Below, piece by piece: positions 33,817 through 42,478 of a DNA stretch of 64,000 bases. The stretch's first letter is position 1, and each line of letters opens with the position of its first letter. Location: NCBI GenBank assembly GCA_020637795.1, contig JACKJT010000002.1, positions 682,001 to 746,000 of the forward strand. The letters are read 5' to 3'. A program made the position numbers and the translations under genes. This DNA comes from Hoeflea sp. GTDB taxonomy: Bacteria > Pseudomonadota > Alphaproteobacteria > Rhizobiales > Rhizobiaceae. The notes below the pieces were generated by a model. It was not told the DNA's origin. It did not search any database and saw only the letters and a program-made list of their open reading frames with translations.

Positions 33817-35385
33817 CTACTCCACCGGCGCCAGCGACACGTCTTCGGCGGCACCCGGCGTGACGGTGATGCTGCGGCGGGCGATCACGCGGCGGTCGCC
33901 CTTCATCCCCTCGATGACGTAGCGCAGGTCGTAGCTGCCGGGTTCGGTCGGTGCGGTCAGGCTGCCTTCCGTGAAGGGCGCATCCGGTTCACCGAGATAG
34001 AAATAGCCGATTTCGCCGCTGAATTCGGAGAAACCCGGCGTGACGATGTCGACCCAGTGGCGCGAACTCTGCGGTCCGCGGGCGCGAACCGGGAACTCGG
34101 TTCCAGGCGCCACCTCTGCGGCGGCCTCGATCTCCGCCCTGCCCTCGATCACATTGAGCGGCACCGAGAGTCCGACGGCGCGCGCGCTCTCGCCCTGCAC
34201 TACGAAGCGCAGCTGGTACTCCCCGGCCGCAATTGGCGCCATCAGTTGCGCCGGATTGCCGTCGCGGGTCCAGGCATAGGAGGGTTCGTTCTCCGTTGCG
34301 GTCGAGCCCTTCTCCATGATGTCGATGTAATTCTCTTCGCCTTCCGGCCCGCGCCAGTTGACGCGGAAGCTCTCGCCCACCTGGACGGAGAGCGGCCCGT
34401 CGAGAACGAAATCCCCCTCGATCACCTTGATCGGGCGGCTCGCGACCACCGGCTCGGCGGCATCGGGGGCGATGTAGCGGATCACATAGTCGCCGGGTTC
34501 GGGCGGCATGCGCAGCATCACGGTGTCACTGTCGCCAAGCTCGACCCAGGAAGCCCACTCGAAGGCGGGCGCATCGACCGGCGCGACGTCGATATAGTCG
34601 CGTTCGCTGCGCGTGGCGGTCCAGGTGACCTCCACGGCCGAGGTGATGGCGGCGCTGTCGGCGGCGTCGAGCGTTGCCTGCGGCTGGACCGGTTCCGGTG
34701 CAGCCGTTGCGGGCGTTTCCGCCGGAGCCGCGGTCCTGATCGCCTGGTCGAGCGCTTTGCCCAACCCTTCCCGGTCAGAGGCGTCGAAGTAGGAGCCGCC
34801 GGTGTTGCGCGCAAGGCAAGACAGTTCAAGACCTTCCTGCCGGGTCAGGCCGAAACCGACGACATGGGCCGTGAACTCGACGCCGGACTGCTCGAGTTCC
34901 TTTCCAAGCGCACAAGGATCAGCGTTGCAGGTCTCGATGCCATCGGTCACCAGAACCACGGTGGCAGGATTTTCTGTGAAGCGGAGCTCCTCGGCGGCGC
35001 GGCGCACGGCGTCAGTCAGCGGCGTGCGCCCCTGGAAGCGCATGGTGTTGACCGCCTCGGAGATTGCCGCTGCGGTTCCCGCCGCTGGCGGCACCATGAT
35101 CTCGATGTCGCTGCAGTCTCCCCGGGTCCTGTGACCATAGGCAACAAGCCCGATTTCCCGTTCCTGCGGAAGGCCCTTCAGCACCTCGGCGACAGTTTCC
35201 CGGGCGATCTCGAGCTTCGGGACGCCATTGATCTGCCCCCACATCGACCCGGAGCCATCCATGACGATGATGGTTCTGGCTCCTGCAGACGCATCCTGGG
35301 CAAAGGATGTTTCCGCCAATTGCGGAGCAACAAGGGAGAGAACGAACGCAAGACCAAACCTGCCGGCAAACCTTCCAGACAACAT
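33817..35385 (-). CDS. Secreted von Willebrand factor A protein with three C-terminal repeat modules
   Basis: This encodes 522 residues from ATG 35385, with GAGGT about 5 nt upstream. A signal peptide is followed by a VWA domain (about 37-215) whose metal-dependent adhesion motif DGSGS (43-47) is intact, with the later T121 and D148 regions (QGRTPLTD, VLVTDGIETCN). The C-terminal 290 residues hold three related ~90-residue beta modules (about 235-323, 324-414, 415-509), each with a (Y/W)(I/V)D(V/I) core and ending in a PG(D/E/S)Y-x-(I/L)R(Y/F) strand. It may be an extracellular or periplasmic adhesion or scaffold protein; the partner is unknown. Confidence 0.85.
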   Translation of the reverse strand: MLSGRFAGRFGLAFVLSLVAPQLAETSFAQDASAGARTIIVMDGSGSMWGQINGVPKLEIARETVAEVLKGLPQEREIGLVAYGHRTRGDCSDIEIMVPPAAGTAAAISEAVNTMRFQGRTPLTDAVRRAAEELRFTENPATVVLVTDGIETCNADPCALGKELEQSGVEFTAHVVGFGLTRQEGLELSCLARNTGGSYFDASDREGLGKALDQAIRTAAPAETPATAAPEPVQPQATLDAADSAAITSAVEVTWTATRSERDYIDVAPVDAPAFEWASWVELGDSDTVMLRMPPEPGDYVIRYIAPDAAEPVVASRPIKVIEGDFVLDGPLSVQVGESFRVNWRGPEGEENYIDIMEKGSTATENEPSYAWTRDGNPAQLMAPIAAGEYQLRFVVQGESARAVGLSVPLNVIEGRAEIEAAAEVAPGTEFPVRARGPQSSRHWVDIVTPGFSEFSGEIGYFYLGEPDAPFTEGSLTAPTEPGSYDLRYVIEGMKGDRRVIARRSITVTPGAAEDVSLAPVE

Positions 35386-35438
35386 ACACCTCGAACCAAT
35401 GAAACAAACAACAAGAGACCTGTTGTTTTTACCGGCCA

Positions 35439-35456
35439 ATTTGACCGTGTTCAAAT
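35439..35456 (-). promoter_or_regulatory. Inverted repeat ATTTGA-N6-TCAAAT upstream of the VWA gene
   Basis: A perfect 6-bp inverted repeat lies 54-71 nt before the VWA start. On the minus strand it overlaps TTGAAC, which is followed 17 nt later by TAAAAA, a possible -35/-10 pair. It could be an operator for the VWA gene. Confidence 0.35.
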
Positions 35457-35496
35457 CGTTTCTGGCATCGCGCGGGCGGCACAATCCGAAATTGGA

Positions 35497-35521
35497 AACG
35501 CCGGGGACTTGCCCCGGCGTT
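35497..35521 (-). terminator. Intrinsic terminator of the DAHP synthase gene
   Basis: AACGCCGGGG (35497-35506) and CCCCGGCGTT (35512-35521) form a perfect 10-bp stem with a 5-nt loop. In the minus direction it is followed by TTTCC and lies 35 nt past the aroG stop. Confidence 0.7.
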
Positions 35522-35555
35522 CCTGCATTGATGTCAGTCGGTTGCGACCGGAACC

Positions 35556-36929
35556 TTACCCGTTCACAACTTGCTTCTGCTCGTCTCTTCCGCCCTTCAT
35601 GCGTTCGGCGACGAGGAAGGCGAGTTCGAGCGCCTGATCGGCGTTCAGACGCGGGTCGCAATGGGTGTGGTAGCGGTCCTGCAGGTCCTCGCCCGACAGG
35701 GCGCGGGCGCCGCCGGTGCATTCGGTGACGTTCTTGCCGGTCATCTCGATGTGGATGCCGCCGGGATGCGTGCCTTCGGCGCGGTGGATCTGGAAGAACG
35801 AATCCACCTCCGACAGGATCCGCTCGAACGGACGGGTCTTGTAGTTGTTGAGCGTGATCGTGTTGCCGTGCATCGGGTCGCACGACCACACCACCTTGCG
35901 GCCCTCGCGTTCGACGGCGCGGATGAGCTTGGGCAGGTGATCGGCCACCTTGTCATGACCGAAGCGGGCGATCAGCGTCAGCCGGCCGGCCTGGTTGGCC
36001 GGGTTGAGGATGTCGATCAGCGTCAACAGCTCGTCCGGATCGAGCGAAGGACCGCACTTGAGACCGATCGGGTTCTTGATGCCGCGGGCATATTCGACAT
36101 GCGCATGGTCGGTCTGCCGGGTGCGGTCGCCGATCCAGATCATGTGGCCCGACGTGGCGTAGAAATCGCCCGAGGTGGAATCGTTGCGGGTCATGGCTTC
36201 TTCATAGCCAAGCAGCAGCGCTTCGTGGCTGGTGAAGAAATCGGTCTCGCGCAAATTGGCGTGGTTCTCGGCGGTGATGCCGATCGCCTTCATGAAATCC
36301 ATGGTCTCGGAGATCCGGTCGGCGAGCTTGCGGTAGCGCTCGGCCTGGGGGCTGTCCTTGACGAAGCCGAGCATCCACTGGTGCACGTTGTCGAGATTGG
36401 CGTAACCGCCCTGGGCAAACGCGCGCAAGAGGTTGAGCGTCGCCGCCGACTGCCGGTAGGCCATGATCTGGCGTTCCGGATCGGGAATGCGCGACTTCTC
36501 GTTGAACTCGATGCCGTTGATGATGTCGCCGCGGTAGCTCGGCAGCTCGATGCCGTCCTTGGTCTCGAAATTGGACGAGCGCGGCTTGGCGAACTGGCCG
36601 GCGATGCGGCCGACCTTGACCACCGGCTGCTGCGCGCCAAACGTCAGCACCACGGCCATCTGCAGGAAGACGCGGAAGAAGTCGCGGATATTGTCGGCCT
36701 CGTGCTCGGCGAAGCTCTCGGCGCAATCACCGCCCTGAAGCAGAAAGCCCCTGCCTTCGGCGACCTCGGCGAGCGCCGACGTCAACCGGCGGGCCTCCCC
36801 CGCAAAAACCAGTGGCGGAAACTTGGCCAGCCGTGCCTCGGTCACCTTCAGTGCCTCTGCATCCGGATAATCCGGGACCTGCTGGATCGGTTTGTTGCGC
36901 CAGCTTGATGGGGTCCAGTTCTGTGCCAT
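35556..36929 (-). CDS. aroG: Class II 3-deoxy-7-phosphoheptulonate (DAHP) synthase
   Basis: This encodes 457 residues. Plant-type (class II) DAHP synthase catalyses the first shikimate step from PEP and erythrose-4-phosphate. Diagnostic stretches are PPLVFAGEARRLTSALAEVA, FLLQGGDCAESFAEHEADNI, the metal- and PEP-binding GIKNPIGLKCGPSLDPDELL, CDPMHGNT and GGIHIEMTGKNVTECTGGA. Class II enzymes are the usual form in rhizobia. A striking array of GC hairpins lies just upstream of the start (36943-37082) and a terminator just downstream. Confidence 0.95.
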   Translation of the reverse strand: MAQNWTPSSWRNKPIQQVPDYPDAEALKVTEARLAKFPPLVFAGEARRLTSALAEVAEGRGFLLQGGDCAESFAEHEADNIRDFFRVFLQMAVVLTFGAQQPVVKVGRIAGQFAKPRSSNFETKDGIELPSYRGDIINGIEFNEKSRIPDPERQIMAYRQSAATLNLLRAFAQGGYANLDNVHQWMLGFVKDSPQAERYRKLADRISETMDFMKAIGITAENHANLRETDFFTSHEALLLGYEEAMTRNDSTSGDFYATSGHMIWIGDRTRQTDHAHVEYARGIKNPIGLKCGPSLDPDELLTLIDILNPANQAGRLTLIARFGHDKVADHLPKLIRAVEREGRKVVWSCDPMHGNTITLNNYKTRPFERILSEVDSFFQIHRAEGTHPGGIHIEMTGKNVTECTGGARALSGEDLQDRYHTHCDPRLNADQALELAFLVAERMKGGRDEQKQVVNG

Positions 36930-36942
36930 GTCCGTTCACCAT

Positions 36943-37082
36943 GTTGGCCGGGCTCGTGCCCGGCGGTTCTTGCGGGCCTGATGCCCGCGGGTTGGCCGGG
37001 CTTCCGCCCGGGTGCTTTGCAGGCTCACGCCCGCGGGTTGGCCGGGCCCATGCCCGGATGCTTTGCAGGCAGCATGCCCGCC
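36943..37082 (-). repeat. Three tandem 46-48-bp double-hairpin units in the aroG leader
   Basis: Units begin at 36943, 36991 and 37037. Each starts GTTGGCCGGGC, a 4-nt loop, then GCCCGG, forming one stem, followed by a second stem of the type GCGGGC...GCCCGC (or GCAGGC...GCCCGC). The loops vary (TCGT, TTCC, CCAT) while the stems are conserved. The array begins only 14 bp upstream of the aroG start codon, so it may be transcribed as its leader. Confidence 0.75.
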
Positions 37083-37145
37083 GAAAGACCGATTTCACCG
37101 GGCTTATAGCGATCAATTAACCGGCTGCAAACCCGGCATTTCGAA

Positions 37146-37877
37146 TCAGTTGCCGACAGGCGGCGTCCGCCGGCCAAGGGCCAGATCGAACAGCTCGGCT
37201 TCCGCGGCCGACAGCGTCACGGCACGGGGATAGATCGGCCGATGCCTGTCCTCGTGGATCGGCATGTGAAAGGCGTCGGTTTCGGCCACGAAACGGTGCA
37301 CCCCGCCCTCCCCGAACTCGTTGAGAAACCCCTGCATCACCGCATCGAGGTAGGACCTGAGGATCGGCGACGGGCCGATCGTCTCGGGATGCTCGGTCCG
37401 CGCCTCGTAGACATGCAGCCGCGTGCCCGGATCAAGCCTTAAACCGGTATCGCGTTCAGTCCGCGCCGCATCGAACGTCAGCTCCGCAAGGGTGATGTCG
37501 CGGCGGTGGTAGCGGAACTCGCGCGCGTCGATGACCGGCAGGTTGACGGCGAGATCGATCACCAGCAGGCCGTCTATCGAGGCGTCCTCGGCACGGTGCG
37601 CAGTCAGCAGCGACGGCGTCAATCCGTCCGGCAGCGCCACGCCCGGCGTTGGCCCCATGTCCGGCCGTGGCCGCCAGGTCCGCCGCCAGCCCCTGAGCCG
37701 CGCCGGAAAGGCGGCGACGACCCCGGTGGCAAGCGTTGCCCGGTTGACCAGCGATCCATAGCCGAAATAGCCGACCAGTTCGCCCGCTCCGGCACTTTCC
37801 GTCAACGGCTCTTGTCCTGTGTCAGCCCGCATTTCACCTCGCAACTCCGCCTGCCGCGGCTGTTCAGTCTTGGACAT
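37146..37877 (-). CDS. Gamma-glutamylcyclotransferase-like protein
   Basis: This encodes 243 residues. The GGCT-like fold begins with the phosphate/substrate loop VGYFGYGSLVN after a polar N-terminal extension of about 34 residues. A basic patch follows (RLRGWRRTWRPRP), and then IDGLLVIDLAVNLPVIDARE, where the acidic catalytic residue would lie. The family releases 5-oxoproline from gamma-glutamyl compounds or cuts other gamma-glutamylamines. Assigned by fold; substrate open. Confidence 0.75.
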   Translation of the reverse strand: MSKTEQPRQAELRGEMRADTGQEPLTESAGAGELVGYFGYGSLVNRATLATGVVAAFPARLRGWRRTWRPRPDMGPTPGVALPDGLTPSLLTAHRAEDASIDGLLVIDLAVNLPVIDAREFRYHRRDITLAELTFDAARTERDTGLRLDPGTRLHVYEARTEHPETIGPSPILRSYLDAVMQGFLNEFGEGGVHRFVAETDAFHMPIHEDRHRPIYPRAVTLSAAEAELFDLALGRRTPPVGN

Positions 37878-37945
37878 TGTGCTTTCGTATTCCTACATGG
37901 TGAGGAGAAGCAGTTCTTTCAACGCGACCAGACCCGGACCGGACC

Positions 37946-39317
37946 ATGACCCAGCCATCAGACAGCATCGCAAGGCTTCGCGCCAGCTTCGACAGCGGAA
38001 AGACTCGGCCGGAAGCGTGGCGACGCGGCCAGCTCGAGCGCCTCAAGGCGATGGTCGCGGAGAACGAGGACGCCATCGGCGAGGCCCTGCACGCCGATCT
38101 GGGCAAATCCGCCTTCGAGGCCCGGATGACCGAAATCGGCACCGTGCTGTCCGAGATCGACCACACCCTGTCCCGTCTCAAGGCCTGGATGCAGCCGAAA
38201 AAGGTTTCCACGCCGCTGTCCAACCAGCCCGGAAACAGCAAGATCGTCTACGAGCCTCTCGGCGTGGTGCTGATCATGGCGCCGTGGAACTACCCGGTCA
38301 ACCTGGTGCTGACACCGCTGATCGGGGCGATCGCAGCGGGCAATTGCGCCGTCCTCAAGCCGTCCGAAGTCTCGGCCCGGACATCGGAACTGCTGGCGCG
38401 GCTGATCCCCGCCTATCTCGACCCGGATGCGTTCGAAGTCTTCGAGGGCGGTGCGGATGTGTCGACCGCGCTTCTCGAACAGCGCTTCGACCACATCTTC
38501 TTCACCGGCAGCGAGCAAATCGGCAAGATCGTCATGACAGCGGCGGCCAGGCATCTCACGCCGGTGACGCTGGAACTCGGCGGCAAGAGCCCCTGCATCA
38601 TCCACGAGGATTGCGACCTGGCGACGGCGGCCAGGCGGGTGGCCTGGGGCAAGTTCCTCAATGCCGGCCAGACCTGCATCGCGCCCGATTACGTGCTGGT
38701 GCACGAGAGCGTCGCGGGCGCCTTCACCGAAAGGCTCGGGGTCTCGATCCGGAAATTCTTCGGCAAGGACGCAAAGAGCAGCCCGGATTATCCGCGGATC
38801 ATCAACGAGCGGCATTTCGACCGCGTCGCCGGGCTGATGTCGGGCGGCGAAGTCGCCTTTGGCGGCGAGACCGACCGGGGCGAAAAGTACATTGCGCCCA
38901 CCGTGCTCACCGGTGTGTCCCCGGAAGCCGAAGTGATGCGCGAGGAGATCTTCGGGCCGGTGCTGCCGGTCATTACTTACCGGGAAATCGACGACGCAAT
39001 CCGGTTCATCACCTCCCGCCCCAAGCCGCTGGCGCTCTATCTGTTCGCGAAATCGAAGGAGATCCAGCAGCAGGTGATCGAGCGCACCAGTTCGGGCGGC
39101 GCCTGCATCAACGACGTGGTGATGCATCTGGCCTTCCCCCACCCTGCCGTTCGGCGGTGTCGGCGCGAGCGGCATGGGCGCCTATCACGGCCGCGCCTCC
39201 TTCGACACGTTCAGCCATGCCAGAGCCGTGCTGACCAAGAGCGAGCGTTTCGACGTGCCGCTGCGCTATCCGCCTTTTTCGCGCCTGAAGCTGCGCGGGC
39301 TCAAATGGCTGCAATAG
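37946..39317 (+). pseudogene. ALDH3-type aldehyde dehydrogenase, frameshifted near the 3' end
   Basis: From ATG 37946 the frame encodes a normal aldehyde dehydrogenase: VLIMAPWNYPVNLVLTPL, FFTGSEQIGKIV, the base E in TLELGGKSPCII and the nucleophile C in NAGQTCIAPDYV. At 39136-39140 a run of five C shifts the frame after INDVVMHLAFP. With four C the reading continues as LPFGGVGASGMGAYHGR and ends at TAG 39317, giving about 457 residues. As it stands, the shifted frame runs on and fuses with the next gene to a 706-residue product. Either a sequencing error or a genuine recent mutation; catalytic residues are intact. Confidence 0.8.
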
Positions 39318-39439
39318 CCGGCACCGGGTGGAAAAGCCTGCAAAAGCGTTATTGCGTGCAGGTCTTGACGCATATCAAGGCCACAAATTCAAACTTCGCT
39401 ATGAATAGGGTCAGCCAACCGATCAGCGGAGTGAAGACC

Positions 39440-40066
39440 ATGACCGAACAGTCCTCCTATTCCAACACCACCGAAGCAGTCGGCATTTTCCACAGCGCCG
39501 CGGATCTGCAGGCGGTCGTCGACGACCTGCTGACCCAGGGCTTCAATCGCATGGATCTGAGCATTCTGGCCTCGGAGAAAGCCATTGAGGAAAAGCTGCA
39601 CGAAGCCTATGTCCCGGCGCGCGAGCTTGAAGACCGCGTCGAGGTGCCGACCACCGCCTTCGTCTCCACCGAATCCGTCGGCGACGCCATGGGCGCCGTC
39701 ATCGGCGTTCTGGTCTATGTGCCGGCGATGATCGGTAGTGCGGCGGTGGTTGCCTCCGGCGGCGCGCTGGCTGCGGCCGCCACCGCGGCGCTGATTGCGG
39801 GCGGCATCGGCGGATCCATCGGCACCGTGCTTGCCGGTCTGATCGGCGCGGCCAAGGCCAGGGAAATGGAAACGCACCTGATGTCGGGCGGCCTGCTGCT
39901 CTGGGTCCGCACCCGCGACGAGAGCCACGAGCAGCGCGCGCTCGCCATCCTCGCCGGCCACAATGGCGAGGGCGTTCACCTGCACACCCTGCCCTCGCTG
40001 GTCGGCTCCGGCACCAGCAAGCCGGTCGAGGACGTCATCGACCTGGACGCCGCCAAGGTTGAATGA
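39440..40066 (+). CDS. Glycine-zipper membrane protein with 17M-like stress domain
   Basis: This encodes 208 residues from ATG 39440 (GGAG about 9 nt upstream). The N-terminal ~60 residues (TEAVGIFHSAADLQAVVDDL, FNRMDLSILAS) resemble the general stress protein 17M-like domain. They are followed by two Ala/Gly-rich membrane segments with small-residue spacing (IGGSIGTVLAGLIGAAKA). A soluble C-terminus follows. Function unknown; the architecture is common in stress-related inner-membrane proteins. Because of the upstream frameshift it is currently in frame with the aldehyde dehydrogenase. trxC follows after 7 nt. Confidence 0.75.
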   Translation: MTEQSSYSNTTEAVGIFHSAADLQAVVDDLLTQGFNRMDLSILASEKAIEEKLHEAYVPARELEDRVEVPTTAFVSTESVGDAMGAVIGVLVYVPAMIGSAAVVASGGALAAAATAALIAGGIGGSIGTVLAGLIGAAKAREMETHLMSGGLLLWVRTRDESHEQRALAILAGHNGEGVHLHTLPSLVGSGTSKPVEDVIDLDAAKVE

Positions 40067-40073
40067 GCCGATC

Positions 40074-40514
40074 ATGAGTGACCTGATCCACATCACCTGC
40101 CCGGCCTGTCAGGCCAAGAACCGCATTCCCGCGGCCAAGCTCGGCGCCCGGCCCACCTGCGGCGTCTGCAAGGCGCAGCTGCTGCCCGAAGCACCGTTCG
40201 AGCTCGACGAGGCAAAACTCGACAAGCACCTGAAGAACGACGAACTTCCGTTGCTGGTGGATTTCTGGGCGCCCTGGTGCGGGCCCTGCCGGATGATGGC
40301 GCCGATGTTTGCAGAAGCCGCCAAGCAGATGTCGCCCAGGGTGCGCTTCGCCAAGCTCGACACCGAGCAGCGCCAGGCCGTGGGCTCCCGCTTCCAGATC
40401 CGCGGCATCCCGCTGATCATCCTGTTTGACAAGGGCCGCGAGGTGGCCCGCCAGCCCGGCGCCATGGATGCGAGATCGATCGTCGGCTGGGTCAGCCAGC
40501 ACCTGCCGCGCTGA
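40074..40514 (+). CDS. trxC: Thioredoxin 2 (TrxC)
   Basis: This encodes 146 residues from ATG 40074. The N-terminus carries the TrxC zinc motif of two CxxC pairs (TCPACQAKNRI and TCGVCKAQL). The thioredoxin domain has the active site WCGPC in DFWAPWCGPCRMMAPMF and the cis-proline region RGIPLIILF. TrxC is a cytoplasmic disulphide reductase linked to oxidative stress. It starts 7 nt after the glycine-zipper gene and is probably co-transcribed with it. Confidence 0.95.
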   Translation: MSDLIHITCPACQAKNRIPAAKLGARPTCGVCKAQLLPEAPFELDEAKLDKHLKNDELPLLVDFWAPWCGPCRMMAPMFAEAAKQMSPRVRFAKLDTEQRQAVGSRFQIRGIPLIILFDKGREVARQPGAMDARSIVGWVSQHLPR

Positions 40515-40597
40515 AGCGCAGCGCTTCAAATCTCCCAGCCCGACCCGTTCAACCGCGCCGGGCTGCTTGATTCAATTCATCAACACCCTGAATCAAC

Positions 40598-41363
40598 TTA
40601 CCTGAAATAGCGCGCAAGCCTCTGAATTCGCGACATTATCCAGATGAAAACGGAAACCTTGGCAGGGCCCGGCCAGTCGACCGCGCTTACCGGCGGGCCG
40701 AAGTTCTGGTCCGCGCCCGCTGCCCGCAAGGCCGCCTCGAAGATCGTGCAGTTGCGGGCGATCTCCTCGCCGATCATTTTGGCGTCGCCGTTGACGATGT
40801 CGCGCGCGGCAGCGTAGTCGAGCCCGGCATCGGTGCAGAAATCGGCAAGCTTGCAGGGGCGGAACCAGCCCTCGATCATGCCCGAATAGGCCACGTGGGC
40901 CGAGACCACGGGATCGAGGATCAGGTCGTAATTCTCGCCGAGCCCGACCGACACCCCGAAGCGGCGCCTGAGCCCCTCCTCCGCGCCGAGATAGTTGCGC
41001 CGGTGGGTAAGCTGGATGTCGCCCGCCGCCGCCGACCGGGTGGCGGCCGGTCTCGTCGGCCATCCAGTAGGGCTGCTTCACCCATTTCAGCCGCCCCGCG
41101 TCCCAGGCTTTCTGCAGCCGCTCGGCAGAGGTCTTGCGTTCCGGCGCAAATGCCTCGAGCACCGGCTCCATCCGTCCGCCGGTCTCCCGATAGATCTGGC
41201 CCAACGCCGCCGCAAGGTAAGTCAGCGGATAATCGGCCGCATACCATTTCGCCCACACGTCGAGCTTGACCGACAGCCCTGCCCGCTGCGCGGCCGTCAT
41301 CCCGTCCGGGAACAGGCGCGGATCGGCTTCGGTCAGGTGATGGAAGAAGCGGCCACGGTTCAT
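40598..41363 (-). pseudogene. GH19-like lysozyme/chitinase-fold protein, frameshifted
   Basis: The first half in one frame reads as a GH19-like hydrolase: AALGQIYRETGGRMEPVLEA, with the candidate catalytic Glu, up to WMADETGRHPVG. The second half continues in another frame from GDIQLTHRRNYLGAEEG to VAYSGMIEGWF and ends at 40598. The join is in a GGC repeat at about 41021-41034, where one extra G (or two missing bases) breaks the frame. The restored protein would be about 255 residues. GDIQLTHRRNY parallels the GRGFVQLT-type segment of GH19 enzymes. Peptidoglycan or chitin could be the substrate; a sequencing error is possible. Confidence 0.65.
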
Positions 41364-41496
41364 GCCGCGACGATGAACGCTTCGCGGGCAATGCTCAAGA
41401 GGTGTCTGGGTTCAAGACCGAGGGCTTGGCCGCCCGGTCGAAGCCGGCGGGAAAACCGGACCGGTGGAAGACCATCGCCCATGACGCCACAGGTAA

Positions 41497-41516
41497 TTGA
41501 CGTAAACGTAAACGTT
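41497..41516 (+). promoter_or_regulatory. ACGTAAACGT repeat, candidate operator of the hydrolase gene
   Basis: The 20 bp from 41497 read TTGACGTAAACGTAAACGTT. They contain three ACGT cores spaced 6 bp apart, about 40 nt before the hydrolase start, with TTGACG as a possible -35. MerR-family LiuR-type sites have a similar TTGACGTAAACG look. The regulator is unknown. Confidence 0.35.
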
Positions 41517-41554
41517 AGACAGACTGCCGCCAGCGCCACAGGAGGTCTTGCGCC

Positions 41555-42472
41555 ATGCCGTCCCGATCCAGCCCGTCAGCCGCCGCCCTTCAGCCCGCCG
41601 CGGCGATAGAGGCTTCCGCCCGCGTCGAAACCATCCGGTTCGAAGCGGAAGACGGTCATCCGCTCGAGGGCACGCTGACAACCGGCACGGGCGACGGGCC
41701 GCTGGCGCTGATCTCCGCCGCCACCGCGGTCAAGCGCGGCTTCTACCAGAAATTCGCCGAAAGCCTCGTCACCGACCACGGCTTCCGCGCGGCGCTCACC
41801 TATGATTACCGCGGCACCGGCGGCTCGCTGAGCAAAAACGTCAACCCGCGCCATATCTCGATGGCCGACTGGGGGATAAAGGATTTTCCCGCAGCACTCG
41901 CCCGGCTCGAAAACGTCGCCCCGGGTCATCCGGTGGTCGGCGTCGGCCAGTCCTATGGCGGCCAGGCGCTGGGGCTGGGTAACGTGTCCGAGCGCTTCGA
42001 GCGCTACCTGATGGTGGCGACGATTTCGGGCTACTGGCGCAATCTGGGCGGCGGGCTGAAACTCTACGCCCTGATGAACTGTGTCGCCAACCCGGTCGCC
42101 TCGGTTGTGGGCCGGGTCCCCTCCGGCATGGGGCTCGGCTCCGGCCTGCCCGGCGGCGTCTTTGCCGACTGGACCAGATGGTGCCGCAAGCCGGACTACT
42201 TCTTCTCCGAGCCGCGCTTTGACGCCAAATCCCTGTTCGCCTCGGTGAAAACACCGATCCTGGCAGTCGGCGCGACCGACGATCCCTGGGGGACGCCGGC
42301 GGCGCGCGACGCCATCATGCGCCACTTCGTCAACGCGCCGGTGGAAACCAGATGGCTCGATCCGGACACCGCCGGCGGGCCGATCGGACATCTCGACTTC
42401 TTCCGCTCGCGCTTCCGCGAGACACTATGGCCGGAACCGGTCGCCTGGCTGAAGGGCGAGGACGGCAACTAA
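41555..42472 (+). CDS. Alpha/beta hydrolase
   Basis: This encodes 305 residues from ATG 41555, with GGAGGT about 8 nt upstream. An alpha/beta hydrolase fold with nucleophile serine in GVGQSYGGQALG and a candidate acid in VGATDDPWGTPAARD. A histidine near GPIGHLDFFRSRF completes the expected triad. It belongs to the YheT/BaeA-like 'serine aminopeptidase/hydrolase' group by look, and the substrate is unknown. No signal peptide. It is convergent with gor, with 6 bp between the stops. Confidence 0.82.
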   Translation: MPSRSSPSAAALQPAAAIEASARVETIRFEAEDGHPLEGTLTTGTGDGPLALISAATAVKRGFYQKFAESLVTDHGFRAALTYDYRGTGGSLSKNVNPRHISMADWGIKDFPAALARLENVAPGHPVVGVGQSYGGQALGLGNVSERFERYLMVATISGYWRNLGGGLKLYALMNCVANPVASVVGRVPSGMGLGSGLPGGVFADWTRWCRKPDYFFSEPRFDAKSLFASVKTPILAVGATDDPWGTPAARDAIMRHFVNAPVETRWLDPDTAGGPIGHLDFFRSRFRETLWPEPVAWLKGEDGN

Positions 42473-42478
42473 CGGCTG

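Noticed and set aside
37819..39234. A 471-residue plus-strand frame overlapping the aldehyde dehydrogenase
   Set aside because: Apart from its last stretch it is an Arg-rich shadow of the dehydrogenase; the real continuation after the frameshift is in a different frame.
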